A stretch of 52,706 bases of DNA from Chitinophagaceae bacterium. Its GTDB lineage: Bacteria > Bacteroidota > Bacteroidia > Chitinophagales > Chitinophagaceae. Of this stretch, positions 42,469-50,892 are shown in pieces. A program made the position numbers and the translations under genes. The stretch spans positions 1 to 52,706 of the forward strand of contig JAGXRG010000014.1 in NCBI GenBank assembly GCA_018335935.1, in the 5' to 3' direction. The notes under the pieces were generated by a model. That model was not told where the DNA came from, made no database searches, and worked only from the letters and a program-made list of their open reading frames with translations. How positions within the stretch are numbered: position 1 is the stretch's first letter; every line of letters starts with the position of its first letter.

Positions 42469-44028
42469 ATGAGTAAGAAAGTTATTTTAATCATCATGGA
42501 TGGATGGGGTTTGGGAAAAAATAAACAGTCAGATGCTATACAACAAGCCAATGTTCCTTTTGTTCATTCTTTATACAATAAATATCCTAACAGCACTTTA
42601 GTTACATGTGGAGAAGCAGTTGGTTTACCTGATGGACAAATGGGCAACAGTGAAGTGGGTCATTTAAATTTAGGTGCTGGAAGAATTGTGTATCAAGAAT
42701 TGCAACGTATTAATGTAGCCATTAAATCTGGTGAGTTTGCACAAAATAAAGCTTTGTTAGCATCCATTCAATATGCAAAAATTAATAACAAATCATTGCA
42801 TTTATTGGGTTTGGTGAGTGATGGTGGTGTCCATTCTCACATCAATCATCTAAAAGCTATTATAGATGTTTGTAAAGCACATGATTTAAAAGATGTATTT
42901 ATTCATGCTTTTACAGATGGTAGAGATTGTGACCCCAAAAGTGGATTAGGGTTTTTAAAAGAATTACAAGAACATTTAAATAAAAATGTTGGAACTATTG
43001 CAACTATTACAGGCAGATATTATGCTATGGATAGAGATCAACGTTGGGAAAGAATTAAACTTGCTTACGATGCAATGGTGCATGGAATAGGTGAAGAAAG
43101 TGATGATATTTTAAAATCGATTGAAGCATCATATGCTAATGGAGTTACTGACGAGTTTATAAAGCCTATTATAAATTCAAAATTTAAAATTCAAAACCAA
43201 AAAGATGATTCTCAAATCATCAATCATCAATCATCAATCATCAATGAAAATGATGCTGTAATTTGCTTTAACTTTAGAACAGATCGATGCCGAGAAATTA
43301 CTCAAGTTCTTACACAGCAAGACTTTCACGAATATAATTTGCACAAACTAAATTTACATTATACAACAGTAACTGAGTATGATGCTACTTATAACAACGT
43401 ACACGTGATGTTCGATAATGATAATTTGAATAACACATTAGGAGAAGTTTTAGCAGCTAACAATAAAACTCAAATTAGAATTGCAGAAACAGAAAAATAT
43501 CCTCACGTTACTTTCTTTTTTAGTGGAGGAAGAGAAACTGTTTTTGATGGTGAAACAAGAATGATTGTTCCTTCACCGAAAGTAGCCACTTACGATTTAC
43601 AACCTGAAATGAGTGCTTTTGAAATTACAGACAAATTAATTCCTGAGATTAAAAAAGGAAACACCGATTTTATTTGTTTAAATTACGCTAATGCAGATAT
43701 GGTTGGCCATACTGGTGTTTTTGAGGCTGTAGTAAAAGCTGTTGAAACAGTTGATCAATGTGTAGAAAGAGTGGTAACTGCTGGTTTAGAAAAAGATTAT
43801 ACCATTTTATTAACTGCAGATCATGGCAATGCAGATAATATGATTAATGAAGATGGAAGTCCGAATACTCAACACTCTTTAAATTTAGTGCCGTTATTTA
43901 TGATTAGTAATGACTATAAAGGAAGTTTAAAAGAAGGAAAGTTGGGCGATATTGCTCCAACTATTCTTAAAATCATGAACTTAGCAATACCAAAAGAAAT
44001 GACAGGAAAAATATTAGTAGATGAATAA
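42469..44028 (+). CDS. gpmI: 2,3-bisphosphoglycerate-independent phosphoglycerate mutase
   Basis: Interconverts 3- and 2-phosphoglycerate with two manganese ions. 519 residues: IIMDGWGLGKN, catalytic Ser61 in QMGNSEVGHLNLGAGR, DGRDCDPKSGLGF, NFRTDRCREIT, ADMVGHTGVF and LTADHGNADNM. Between DEFIKPI and NDAVICF the sequence carries a segment written in 7-bp repeats (INSKFKIQNQ, then SQIINHQSSIINE), about 9-12 residues longer than in well-known GpmI enzymes; this is a variable surface region. It overlaps the next gene by 8 bp (ATGAATAA). Confidence 0.96.
   Translation: MSKKVILIIMDGWGLGKNKQSDAIQQANVPFVHSLYNKYPNSTLVTCGEAVGLPDGQMGNSEVGHLNLGAGRIVYQELQRINVAIKSGEFAQNKALLASIQYAKINNKSLHLLGLVSDGGVHSHINHLKAIIDVCKAHDLKDVFIHAFTDGRDCDPKSGLGFLKELQEHLNKNVGTIATITGRYYAMDRDQRWERIKLAYDAMVHGIGEESDDILKSIEASYANGVTDEFIKPIINSKFKIQNQKDDSQIINHQSSIINENDAVICFNFRTDRCREITQVLTQQDFHEYNLHKLNLHYTTVTEYDATYNNVHVMFDNDNLNNTLGEVLAANNKTQIRIAETEKYPHVTFFFSGGRETVFDGETRMIVPSPKVATYDLQPEMSAFEITDKLIPEIKKGNTDFICLNYANADMVGHTGVFEAVVKAVETVDQCVERVVTAGLEKDYTILLTADHGNADNMINEDGSPNTQHSLNLVPLFMISNDYKGSLKEGKLGDIAPTILKIMNLAIPKEMTGKILVDE
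43175..43242 (+). repeat. Two heptamer repeats inside gpmI (ATTCAAA-type x3, AATCATC x4)
   Basis: 43175-43195 reads ATTCAAA ATTTAAA ATTCAAA; 43215-43242 reads AATCATC four times. Both have a 7-bp period, so translation passes all three frames in turn and gives 7-residue peptide periods (the second reads QIINHQSSIIN). They sit in the variable region between the two conserved parts of gpmI. Confidence 0.85.
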
Positions 44029-44551
44029 GCAAGAAATTGTAGCATTATTACAGCAAAACCACCAAAATTTTATTCAGTTAATTGAGGGTTTTAGTAAAGA
44101 AGATTTTGAAAAAACTATTGGTGAAAAATGGACAGCAGGTCAACAAGCTGAACATATTTTTAAAAGTGTAAACCCAGTTGTTCTGGCATTAAAACTCCCA
44201 AAGTTTTTATTGAAATTGTTCTTTAGTACCAATAATAGAAAAAGTAAATCTTTTGAGGAATTGGTAAGTAAATACAACCAGAAATTGGCTTTAGGTGGAA
44301 AAGCAACTAAAAGATTTATACCTAAACCTATTCCCTTTGAACATAAAGCAATTGTTTTAGGCAAAATAAAAAATACGGTTGAAAGACTTTGTGCTTTAAC
44401 TTTAAAGTTGGATGAAAAAGACTTAGATCTTTATATTTTACCACATCCATTATTAGGCAAATTAACTTTAAGAGAAATGCTATTTTTCACAATACATCAT
44501 GTAACACATCATCAACAATCTCTAATAGATATTATTGAAAATAAAGCTTAG
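44021..44551 (+). CDS. DinB-like four-helix protein (second copy)
   Basis: 176 residues of the DinB fold: GEKWTAGQQAEHIFKS in helix 2 and FFTIHHVTHHQQSLIDII at the C-terminus, with the His residues placed as metal ligands. Substrate unknown. Translation-coupled to gpmI by an 8-bp overlap and three bases before the haem-binding gene, so the three are one operon; the link is not obviously functional. Confidence 0.78.
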   Translation: MNKQEIVALLQQNHQNFIQLIEGFSKEDFEKTIGEKWTAGQQAEHIFKSVNPVVLALKLPKFLLKLFFSTNNRKSKSFEELVSKYNQKLALGGKATKRFIPKPIPFEHKAIVLGKIKNTVERLCALTLKLDEKDLDLYILPHPLLGKLTLREMLFFTIHHVTHHQQSLIDIIENKA

Positions 44552-44554
44552 TTT

Positions 44555-45040
44555 ATGAAAAAATTATACATAATTATAATAGCTATTTTTATAGCCATTC
44601 AATTTTATAGGCCAGCAAGTAATTCGAATCCTGTTATTGTATCACATACTATTTCTTCGGTTGCTCTTGTACCAGAAAATGTAAATACTATTTTTAAAAA
44701 AGCTTGCTACGATTGCCATAGTAATAATACAACTTACCCTTGGTACAGCTATGTTCAGCCAGTGGGCTTATGGCTAAACAGTCATATTAACGATGGAAAA
44801 AAACACTTGAATTTCGATGAATTTGCAACTTATAGATTAAGAAAACAATATCACAAGCTAGAAGAAATAATAGATGAAGTTAAAGGAAAAGAAATGCCTT
44901 TAAAATCATACGTATTAATTCATAACGATGCTAATTTAAGTATTGCTGAAAGAGTAACTTTAACTAATTGGGCAAGCAATGTTATGGACTCTATGAAAGC
45001 TGTATATCCTATGGATAGTTTAATGAAACCAAAATCTTAA
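44555..45040 (+). CDS. Haem-binding domain protein with one CxxCH
   Basis: 161 residues. A single membrane helix (residues 4-18) anchors a periplasmic domain with the c-type haem motif CYDCH (51-55), followed by SNNTTYPWYSYVQPVGLW and a later HLNF segment, a pattern of the Bacteroidota Haem_bd family (PF14376 type). Likely a single-haem cytochrome-like protein attached by the cytochrome c maturation system; electron partner unknown. Third gene of the gpmI operon. Its stop TAA shares TTAA with leuS. Confidence 0.85.
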   Translation: MKKLYIIIIAIFIAIQFYRPASNSNPVIVSHTISSVALVPENVNTIFKKACYDCHSNNTTYPWYSYVQPVGLWLNSHINDGKKHLNFDEFATYRLRKQYHKLEEIIDEVKGKEMPLKSYVLIHNDANLSIAERVTLTNWASNVMDSMKAVYPMDSLMKPKS

Positions 45041-47772
45041 ATTACTACATTAATCATCTTTCCTTTTACAAAAATTATTTTTTTAGGGGCCTTACCCTCT
45101 AACCATTTTTGTACAATTTCATTTGATAAAACAATTGGCTCAACATCTTGTTGATTGGCATCGATTGGGAAACTCAATGTTGTTCTTAGTTTTCCATTAA
45201 TACTAATAGGATATTCTTTTGAACTTTCAATTAAGAATTGAGCATTAAGAATGGGGAAACTTGCATCTAAAATAGTTGTTTCGTTACCTAAAGCATGCCA
45301 TAATTCTTCTGCAATATGAGGTGCATAAGGGGTTAAAAGAATTAATATTTGTTCTAGAATTTCTTTTTTGTGGCATTTTAAGTCTGACAATTCATTTACC
45401 GCAACCATGAATGCACTTACTGCAGTATTGAAAGAAAATCGTTCGGTATCTTCTTCAATTTTCTTTATGGTTTTATGCAACACTTTTAATTCTTCTGCTG
45501 TTGGAGTTTCAGTATTCCAAACTTTGCCTTTGAGTTCATCAAAAAACAAACGCCATAATTTTTTAATGAACCGATGAACACCTTCAATGCCTTTGGTATC
45601 CCAAGGTTTGCTTTGATCTATTGGACCTAAAAACATTTCGTACATTCTAAAAGTATCTGCACCATATTTTTCACACAATTCATCTGGGTTAACAGTGTTG
45701 TATTTTGATTTGGACATTTTTTCTGTTTCAACACCACAGATATATTTTCCATCTTCTAAAATAAATTCAGCATTTGCATATTCTCCATTCTTCCATTTTT
45801 TAAATGCTTCAATATCTAATTCTACTCCATCAACAATATTTACATCAACATGAATAGAATCAACTTCGTATTGTAATTTAAAGTTTTGACTTACGAACTT
45901 TTGAGTTCCTCTTACTCTATAAACAAACCTACTGCTACCCTGTATCATCCCTTGATTCAACAATTTCTTAAAAGGCTCATCGAAGTTGATATAACCTAAA
46001 TCGAATAAGACTTTAGTCCACATTCTGCTATACAATAAATGCCCAACTGCATGTTCTGTTCCTCCAACATATAAATCAACACTATTCCAATATTCAGCAG
46101 CTTTTTTGCTTACAAACTCTTTGGTATTGTGAGGATCCATGTAACGTAAAAAATACCAACTACTTCCTGCATAACCTGGCATGGTAGATGTTTCTCTTCT
46201 TCCTTCAGGTGTATTTACCCAATCTTCAATATTAGCTAAAGGACCTTCACCTTCAGGGCCAGGACCATATATTTCAACATGTGGCAATTCAAGTGGTAAT
46301 TCAGTTTCAGCAATTGGAATAGCTACGCCCTGATTCCAAATAATAGGAAAAGGTTCGCCCCAATAACGTTGTCTGCTAAAACCTGCATCACGCATTTTAT
46401 AATTTACTTTTCTTTTGCCAATGCCAAGTTCTTCAATTTTATTAATGGCTATGGCAATAGCATCTTTCATAACTAATCCATTTAAAAAATCACTATTTTC
46501 TAAAATGGCTTCTTTTGTTGGATTAGCTTCTTTGCCTGTGAAATATTCACCAATAATATTTGTAATTGGAATATTGAAATGTTGAGCAAATTTAAAATCA
46601 CGTTCATCGCCACAAGGCACAGCCATTATAGCTCCTGTGCCATAACCAGCCAATACATATTCTGAAATCCAAATAGGTATTTTTCTTTGATTGAAAGGAT
46701 TGATAGCATAAGCACCTGTAAAGCAACCAGTAATTTGTTTTACTTCTGCTTGACGTTCTCTATCGCTTCTGCTTTTTACATAATTAATATATTCATCAAC
46801 AGCAGTTTTTTGTTCATTGCTAGTAATTTCTTTTACTAAATCTAACTCAGGTGCTAGCACCATAAAATCAACACCAAAAATAGTATCTGGTCTTGTGGTG
46901 TAAACGTCAATTTTGAATTTTGAATTTTGAATTTTGAATTCTATCTCTGCTCCTTCAGAACGACCAATCCAATTGCGTTGCATTTCTTTCATGCTTTCGC
47001 TGAAATCTACTGTTTCTAAACCTTCTAACAATCTATCAGCATAAGCTGTGATGCGTAAATACCATTGTCGCATTTTCTTCTTCACCACAGGATGCCCACC
47101 ACGTTCACTTACACCATTCACTACCTCATCATTAGCTAAAACTGTTCCTAACGCTTCACACCAATTTACTTCCCCATATTTACTAAAAGCCAATCGGCGT
47201 TTCATTAAAATTTCTTCTTGTTCAGCTTTCGAAAAACCTTTCCATTGTTCTGCAGTAAAATTACTTCCACCTCGAGCTTCATATTTTGCAACTAACTCAG
47301 TAATTGGTTTTGCTTGTTTACAAGTATTACAGAAATAGCTGTTGAATAATTCTAAGAATAATTTTTGAGTCCATTTATAATAATTAGGATCAGAGGTTTG
47401 AACCTCACGACTCCAATCGTAGCAAAAACCAATTTTATCTAACTGACTTTTAAAAGTTGCAATATTTTTTTTTGTAGTTTCTGCAGGATGCTGACCCGTT
47501 TCAATAGCATATTGTTCAGCTGGTAAACCAAAACTATCGAAACCCATAGGATGCAATACATTAAATCCTTTCAAACGTTTGTATCTACTATAAATATCAC
47601 TCGCAATATAACCAAGAGGATGACCAACGTGTAAACCTGCACCACTTGGATAAGGAAACATATCCAATACATAATACTTTGGCTTTTCACTTTCACTTGA
47701 AACCTGATACACTTTATCGGCTTTCCATTGCTCTTGCCACTTTTTTTCGATGTTTCTAAAATTGTATTCCAT
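45037..47772 (-). CDS. leuS: Leucyl-tRNA synthetase
   Basis: 911 residues. HIGH-type motif PYPSGAGLHVGHPLGY, KMSKS in EKMSKSKYNTVNPDEL, CP1 editing motifs TTRPDTIFGVDFMVLAPE and GTGAIMAVPCGDERDF, anticodon domain and C-terminal LEGKAPKKIIFVKGKMINVVI. The Bacteroidota-type insertion with CNTCKQAKPITELVAKYEARGG and NWCEALGTVLANDEV is present. Just before the editing TTRPDT motif lies a short 7-bp-repeat insertion (FKIQNSKFKI). The start ATG has no Shine-Dalgarno. A palindrome-bearing leader of about 170 bases precedes it. Confidence 0.97.
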   Translation of the reverse strand: MEYNFRNIEKKWQEQWKADKVYQVSSESEKPKYYVLDMFPYPSGAGLHVGHPLGYIASDIYSRYKRLKGFNVLHPMGFDSFGLPAEQYAIETGQHPAETTKKNIATFKSQLDKIGFCYDWSREVQTSDPNYYKWTQKLFLELFNSYFCNTCKQAKPITELVAKYEARGGSNFTAEQWKGFSKAEQEEILMKRRLAFSKYGEVNWCEALGTVLANDEVVNGVSERGGHPVVKKKMRQWYLRITAYADRLLEGLETVDFSESMKEMQRNWIGRSEGAEIEFKIQNSKFKIDVYTTRPDTIFGVDFMVLAPELDLVKEITSNEQKTAVDEYINYVKSRSDRERQAEVKQITGCFTGAYAINPFNQRKIPIWISEYVLAGYGTGAIMAVPCGDERDFKFAQHFNIPITNIIGEYFTGKEANPTKEAILENSDFLNGLVMKDAIAIAINKIEELGIGKRKVNYKMRDAGFSRQRYWGEPFPIIWNQGVAIPIAETELPLELPHVEIYGPGPEGEGPLANIEDWVNTPEGRRETSTMPGYAGSSWYFLRYMDPHNTKEFVSKKAAEYWNSVDLYVGGTEHAVGHLLYSRMWTKVLFDLGYINFDEPFKKLLNQGMIQGSSRFVYRVRGTQKFVSQNFKLQYEVDSIHVDVNIVDGVELDIEAFKKWKNGEYANAEFILEDGKYICGVETEKMSKSKYNTVNPDELCEKYGADTFRMYEMFLGPIDQSKPWDTKGIEGVHRFIKKLWRLFFDELKGKVWNTETPTAEELKVLHKTIKKIEEDTERFSFNTAVSAFMVAVNELSDLKCHKKEILEQILILLTPYAPHIAEELWHALGNETTILDASFPILNAQFLIESSKEYPISINGKLRTTLSFPIDANQQDVEPIVLSNEIVQKWLEGKAPKKIIFVKGKMINVVI
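46909..46941 (-). repeat. 7-bp tandem repeat inside leuS (AATTTTG x4 plus AATTC)
   Basis: Plus-strand AATTTTG occurs four times at 46909-46936, then AATTC. In the leuS frame it encodes FKIQNSKFKI, a 7-residue period. It sits in the loop before TTRPDT, where other LeuRS enzymes vary in length, and does not disturb the frame. Confidence 0.85.
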
Positions 47773-47822
47773 TGCTTTTTCTACTCTTTATTTTGTTGAA
47801 TGAATTTTTATTATTGAAGAGT

Positions 47823-47840
47823 GTTCCGAAATTTTGGAAC
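47823..47840. promoter_or_regulatory. Near-perfect palindrome in the leuS leader
   Basis: GTTCCGAAATTTTGGAAC pairs over nine positions with one G-T. It lies 51-68 bases before the leuS start and could be a hairpin in the mRNA or a protein site. No T-box features are visible. Confidence 0.3.
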
Positions 47841-47911
47841 AACTAAAGTTGATTAGATTTGTTACAGCTGACTTCAAAATAAAAATACATATATAAATAA
47901 ATACTAAAATT

Positions 47912-47926
47912 GTTATAATTTATAAC
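47912..47926. promoter_or_regulatory. Palindrome GTTATAATTTATAAC between leuS and ftsX
   Basis: A 15-bp inverted repeat (7-bp arms, one central base) in the divergent leuS-ftsX spacer, upstream of both -7 elements. Possible operator; AT-rich context weakens the case. Confidence 0.3.
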
Positions 47927-47949
47927 ATTTACATACGTTATAAGTGCTG

Positions 47950-47976
47950 CAAATGTAAGTGTTTGCAGTACATTTG
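47950..47976. promoter_or_regulatory. Back-to-back -7 elements for leuS and ftsX
   Basis: CAAATGTA at 47950-47957 is TACATTTG on the minus strand (for leuS), and TACATTTG at 47969-47976 faces ftsX; both match TAnnTTTG. The copies form an 8-bp inverted repeat with 11 bases between. The ftsX element ends 31 bases before its ATG; the leuS element implies a leader of about 170 bases. Confidence 0.5.
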
Positions 47977-48007
47977 TTTTTTGTAATCAGTTTTAAAAGT
48001 AATTAGA

Positions 48008-48886
48008 ATGAGTAAACATAAAAATGCCAGTACTAAATCTAAACCATCTCAGTTCATGGCTATTTTAGGCATAACTGCAGTTTTATTTATTATTGGAATT
48101 TTTGGTTGGATTTTCTCAAGTGCAACAAAATATGCTGAACTTCTAAAAGAAGATGTTTTAGTGCAAGTGTATTTGCACTACTCTGCAACAGATCAAAAAA
48201 CAGCAGAATTAAAGTCATACTTAGAAAATCAACCCTATGTAAAAGATGTTGAATTTGTTGATAAAGAAACTGCCAAACAAAGATTACAAGCTTCTGAAGA
48301 CAGGTATGATGAAGAATTATTAGGTGGAGAAAATCCATTATTTGCTTCTTTTAACTTTCATGTTAAAAGTGATTATGTTGAAAAAGACTCTTTATTAAAC
48401 ATTAAGGCTGCAATTGAAAATACACATGGTACCATTATTGAAAGTATTTTATACCCTGCTGGTGTGGTTGAAAAAATGGGCCCCATTTTAAAATGGGTAT
48501 TAATTAGTTTAGCCATTTTGGCTATCATATTTACATTGCTAGCCATTGTTTTAATTGACAATACCATTAAACTTTCTATGTATAGCAATCGTTTTTTAAT
48601 TAAGACTATGCAAATGGTGGGTGCTCAACGAGATTTTATTGTAAAACCTATAAATAAGCAAGCAATTATAAATGCATTAATTGCATCTGGTATAGCCATT
48701 GTATTTGTTTGTGGGTTGATTTATTTATCTGAACACTTTGTTTATTATTTAGTTCAACTAAGAGATATTACTTATTTAATTTATTTATTTAGTGGAATGA
48801 TTATTTTGGGAGTATTAATTAGTTTAATAAGTACACATAGAAGTGTAATGAAATATTTAAAGATGAAATTGGATGATTTATATTAA
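48008..48886 (+). CDS. ftsX: Cell-division ABC transporter membrane protein FtsX
   Basis: Partner of the ATPase FtsE in regulating peptidoglycan hydrolases at the septum. 292 residues: N-terminal helix (about 18-38), periplasmic domain with LVQVYLHYSATDQKTAELKS and YVKDVEFVDKETAKQRL, then three helices (about 160-180, 218-240, 252-275). GPILKWVLISLAILAIIFTL and MVGAQRDFIVKP are typical of FtsX. ftsE is not adjacent, which is common in Bacteroidota. Divergent from leuS. Confidence 0.93.
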   Translation: MSKHKNASTKSKPSQFMAILGITAVLFIIGIFGWIFSSATKYAELLKEDVLVQVYLHYSATDQKTAELKSYLENQPYVKDVEFVDKETAKQRLQASEDRYDEELLGGENPLFASFNFHVKSDYVEKDSLLNIKAAIENTHGTIIESILYPAGVVEKMGPILKWVLISLAILAIIFTLLAIVLIDNTIKLSMYSNRFLIKTMQMVGAQRDFIVKPINKQAIINALIASGIAIVFVCGLIYLSEHFVYYLVQLRDITYLIYLFSGMIILGVLISLISTHRSVMKYLKMKLDDLY

Positions 48887-48907
48887 AAAATTAATCATTA
48901 AAGGGCA

Positions 48908-48941
48908 TTAAAAAACCGATTCAAATGAATCGGTTTTTTAA
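48908..48941. terminator. Bidirectional intrinsic terminator (15-bp stem)
   Basis: TTAAAAAACCGATTC / GAATCGGTTTTTTAA with loop AAAT, between the convergent ftsX and T9SS-cargo genes. A/T-tracts on both sides serve both strands. Confidence 0.9.
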
Positions 48942-48958
48942 TAATATAAATTATTTAA

Positions 48959-50260
48959 TTAATGTTTAACCATGATTTGTTGTGTAGAAACCTCAGAACC
49001 AATAAGCGTTTTTACAATATACGACCCTTCTCCAAAACTTGTAACATTAATTCGGGTTTGATTTAAGTTAATATTGTCCTTCAACATAATTCTTCTTCCA
49101 CGAATATCAAATATTTCAACAGATTTAATGTTTTCTGAAGCATTGATTAATATTTCGTTTGATGCAGGATTAGGAGAAACTGTTAATTTAACATCTTTTA
49201 ATGTAACTTTTTGAATGGTTGAATATTCAAATTTTCCATCAGCATTTACAACTTTTAAACGATAGTATAAAGTTTTAACTGAAGGCAGGTTTCTGTCTGT
49301 TATTTCATAAGATGAATTTCCTAGGTTATTAGCAGCAACAGTTGAAATATTTTCAAAACTAGAACCATCAATACTTCTTTGAACTTCAAAACTTCCACCT
49401 GTTTGATCAGAAAAAGTTAACCAACTTAGGTTTACTTGGTTTTGTAAACCAACAGCGTTAAATGAGTTGAGTTTGATAGGTAGTGGAGCATAGATCCAAT
49501 CTGTACCAACTCTTAAACCATCAAATATAATAGCACCGGTACCAGTTGAACCTTGACGAAGAGCAAATCCTTTGATTTTTGCAATGTCTGAAATAGTCAT
49601 ATCAGTTGCTGTAATATCAGCAGTTGAAGGTTCTGTACTTGGTACGCCTGATGCAAAAATGTAAGCACTACAAACATCATCTAAAGTTGATGCATTAAAA
49701 GTGTATTTTAATACAACTAAATAAGTTTGATTTAAATTATAATCAGCAGTTGTATATACAGCCCCTGAATTAGATGATCCTTTTGAAATTCCTAATTTAA
49801 AAGTACCGGCTACTCCACCATCTTTTGTAAATAATCTGGCTTTAAAATCGCTACCAGGTGCAGCACCTGAACCAGCTAAAAAATGAGCAAAATAATCACC
49901 TGTTGCTCCGCCTGCAGTAGTTACGTTTAACATAAAAGAGGCATAAGCAGATCCTGTTTCAATACTATCAACTGTTGCATTTACATCAATTCTTGAACCA
50001 GAACCATGTGCTAAACTTACTGAACCTCCAATATTTGAACCAGCATAACCAGTATAAGTTAAACCAGCTGAACTCCATAATATGTTGTTACCAGTTCCAC
50101 TATGTTTTGTCCAAACAGCACCTCCAAGTGAAGCATGAGTTAAACTGTCATCTGCTGGAACACCTGTGGATGTATAATTAAAATCTTCGAGAAATTTAAT
50201 TTGTGATTGTGCATTAATACTTAAGCCAATAAATAAAACAAAGAGTAAATATTTTTTCAT
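48959..50260 (-). CDS. Secreted protein with T9SS type A sorting domain
   Basis: 433 residues. Signal peptide MKKYLLFVLFIGLSINAQSQ. A beta-rich domain (about 25-260) with SDFKARLFTKDGG and KIKGFALRQGSTGTGAIIFDGLRVG resembles a LamG/jelly-roll module. A fibronectin-like linker has LNSFNAVGLQNQVNLSWLTF and TLYYRLKVVNADGKFEYS. The last 75 residues are a T9SS sorting domain: LTVSPNPASNEILINA, SVEIFDIRGRR, GSYIVKTLIGSEVSTQQIMV. Target substrate unknown. Export through T9SS fits the sprE gene in this window. Confidence 0.88.
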   Translation of the reverse strand: MKKYLLFVLFIGLSINAQSQIKFLEDFNYTSTGVPADDSLTHASLGGAVWTKHSGTGNNILWSSAGLTYTGYAGSNIGGSVSLAHGSGSRIDVNATVDSIETGSAYASFMLNVTTAGGATGDYFAHFLAGSGAAPGSDFKARLFTKDGGVAGTFKLGISKGSSNSGAVYTTADYNLNQTYLVVLKYTFNASTLDDVCSAYIFASGVPSTEPSTADITATDMTISDIAKIKGFALRQGSTGTGAIIFDGLRVGTDWIYAPLPIKLNSFNAVGLQNQVNLSWLTFSDQTGGSFEVQRSIDGSSFENISTVAANNLGNSSYEITDRNLPSVKTLYYRLKVVNADGKFEYSTIQKVTLKDVKLTVSPNPASNEILINASENIKSVEIFDIRGRRIMLKDNINLNQTRINVTSFGEGSYIVKTLIGSEVSTQQIMVKH

Positions 50261-50276
50261 GTCGTTTAATTTGACA

Positions 50277-50284
50277 CAAATATA
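50277..50284 (-). promoter_or_regulatory. Promoter -7 element TATATTTG for the T9SS-cargo gene
   Basis: Exact TAnnTTTG match on the minus strand, 16 bases before the start at 50260. Confidence 0.5.
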
Positions 50285-50338
50285 AAAGTAAATCTCTTAA
50301 CCTCTGTTAGAGAATGATAAACTTTATATGAAATCTCA

Positions 50339-50369
50339 TTTGGTAAAAAAAAATGTTCCCTTACATTTG
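50339..50369 (+). promoter_or_regulatory. Promoter of the SRP RNA gene: TTTG-N19-TACATTTG
   Basis: TTTG at 50339-50342 and TACATTTG at 50362-50369, 19 bases apart, match the full Bacteroidota consensus. The RNA 5' end (near 50375) is at the expected distance after the -7 element. This is the cleanest promoter in the window and a yardstick for the others. Confidence 0.75.
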
Positions 50370-50374
50370 CAGTT

Positions 50375-50468
50375 GGCAGGTCTTACACGACCAGCTCCTG
50401 CAGAAACTCCCCAGGGTAGGAATACAGCAAGGATAAGTGGTTGAGCGGTGCGATGTAATAAGCCTGCC
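50375..50468 (+). ncRNA. ffs: 4.5S signal recognition particle RNA (small bacterial type)
   Basis: About 94 bases. The ends pair (GGCAGG-U-CUU with AAGCCUGCC). The middle holds the SRP core CCAGGG, then UAGGAAUA with a GGAA tetraloop, then CAGCAAGG. This symmetric/asymmetric loop pair binds the Ffh M domain. A T-run directly follows (50469-50480). Size and shape match the small SRP RNAs of Bacteroidota. The RNA, with Ffh, docks nascent membrane proteins on FtsY; its partner genes are elsewhere. A consensus promoter stands directly upstream. Confidence 0.9.
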
Positions 50469-50480
50469 TTTTTTATTTTT
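50469..50480 (+). terminator. T-run terminator of ffs
   Basis: The closing stem of the SRP RNA is followed by TTTTTTATTTTT, so the RNA helix itself serves as the terminator hairpin. Confidence 0.6.
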
Positions 50481-50512
50481 GATTGGTTGATTTGTTCATT
50501 GATGATTTATTT
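50478..50512 (+). repeat. Left arm of an imperfect inverted repeat flanking the four-helix-bundle gene
   Basis: The bases from GATTGGTTGATTTG to ATTTATTTG are similar to the reverse complement of 50869-50905, sharing GATTG, TTGATTT and ATTGAT blocks in order over about 30 bases with small gaps. Low complexity makes this tentative. Confidence 0.4.
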
Positions 50513-50517
50513 GTTAT

Positions 50518-50892
50518 ATGAATGCTCAAGAATTACAAAAAAGATTAAAATCTTTTGCTTACAGAATTGTAAATCTTTCAAGAGTACTACCAAAAGAACT
50601 CATCTCTGAGATTATTATTAGACAAATTATTCGTTCTGCATTTTCAGTAGCAGCAAATTACCGAGCTGCATGCAGAGCCCAATCTAAAAAAGCTTTTATT
50701 TCAAAACTTAGTATAGTTGTAGAAGAAATTGATGAAACGCATTTTTGGTTAGAAGTAATTTCAGATTTAACAATCATAGATCCTAATAAATTAAAAGAAA
50801 TTTTAGTTGAAGCAGAGGAACTCACAAAAATTCTTAGTACTTCAAGAAAAACAGCTCAAACAAAGCTCAATCAAAAAATAATCAATCAATAA
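50518..50892 (+). CDS. Four-helix-bundle protein of the 23S rRNA IVP family
   Basis: 124 residues. FAYRIVNLSRVLPKELISEI, then IIRSAFSVAANYRAACRAQSKKAFISKLSIVVEEIDETHFWLE, is the family signature of the S23/IVP proteins encoded in intervening sequences of 23S rRNA genes and, as here, as stand-alone genes. The fold forms pentamers. Function is unknown; a relative (Avd) assists diversity-generating retroelements, but no reverse transcriptase is nearby. The gene lies between ffs and a transaldolase-like gene, and its last codons run into the right repeat arm. Confidence 0.88.
   Translation: MNAQELQKRLKSFAYRIVNLSRVLPKELISEIIIRQIIRSAFSVAANYRAACRAQSKKAFISKLSIVVEEIDETHFWLEVISDLTIIDPNKLKEILVEAEELTKILSTSRKTAQTKLNQKIINQ

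Noticed and set aside
46909..46941. leuS frameshift or assembly artefact at the repeat
   Set aside because: The frame continues intact on both sides with conserved LeuRS motifs; the repeat adds a whole number of codons.
47773..47949. T-box riboswitch in the leuS leader
   Set aside because: No T-box consensus or specifier stem is visible, and T-boxes are not expected in Bacteroidota; only simple palindromes are seen.
50518..50892. Avd of a diversity-generating retroelement
   Set aside because: The fold is related, but there is no reverse transcriptase, template repeat or variable repeat nearby.
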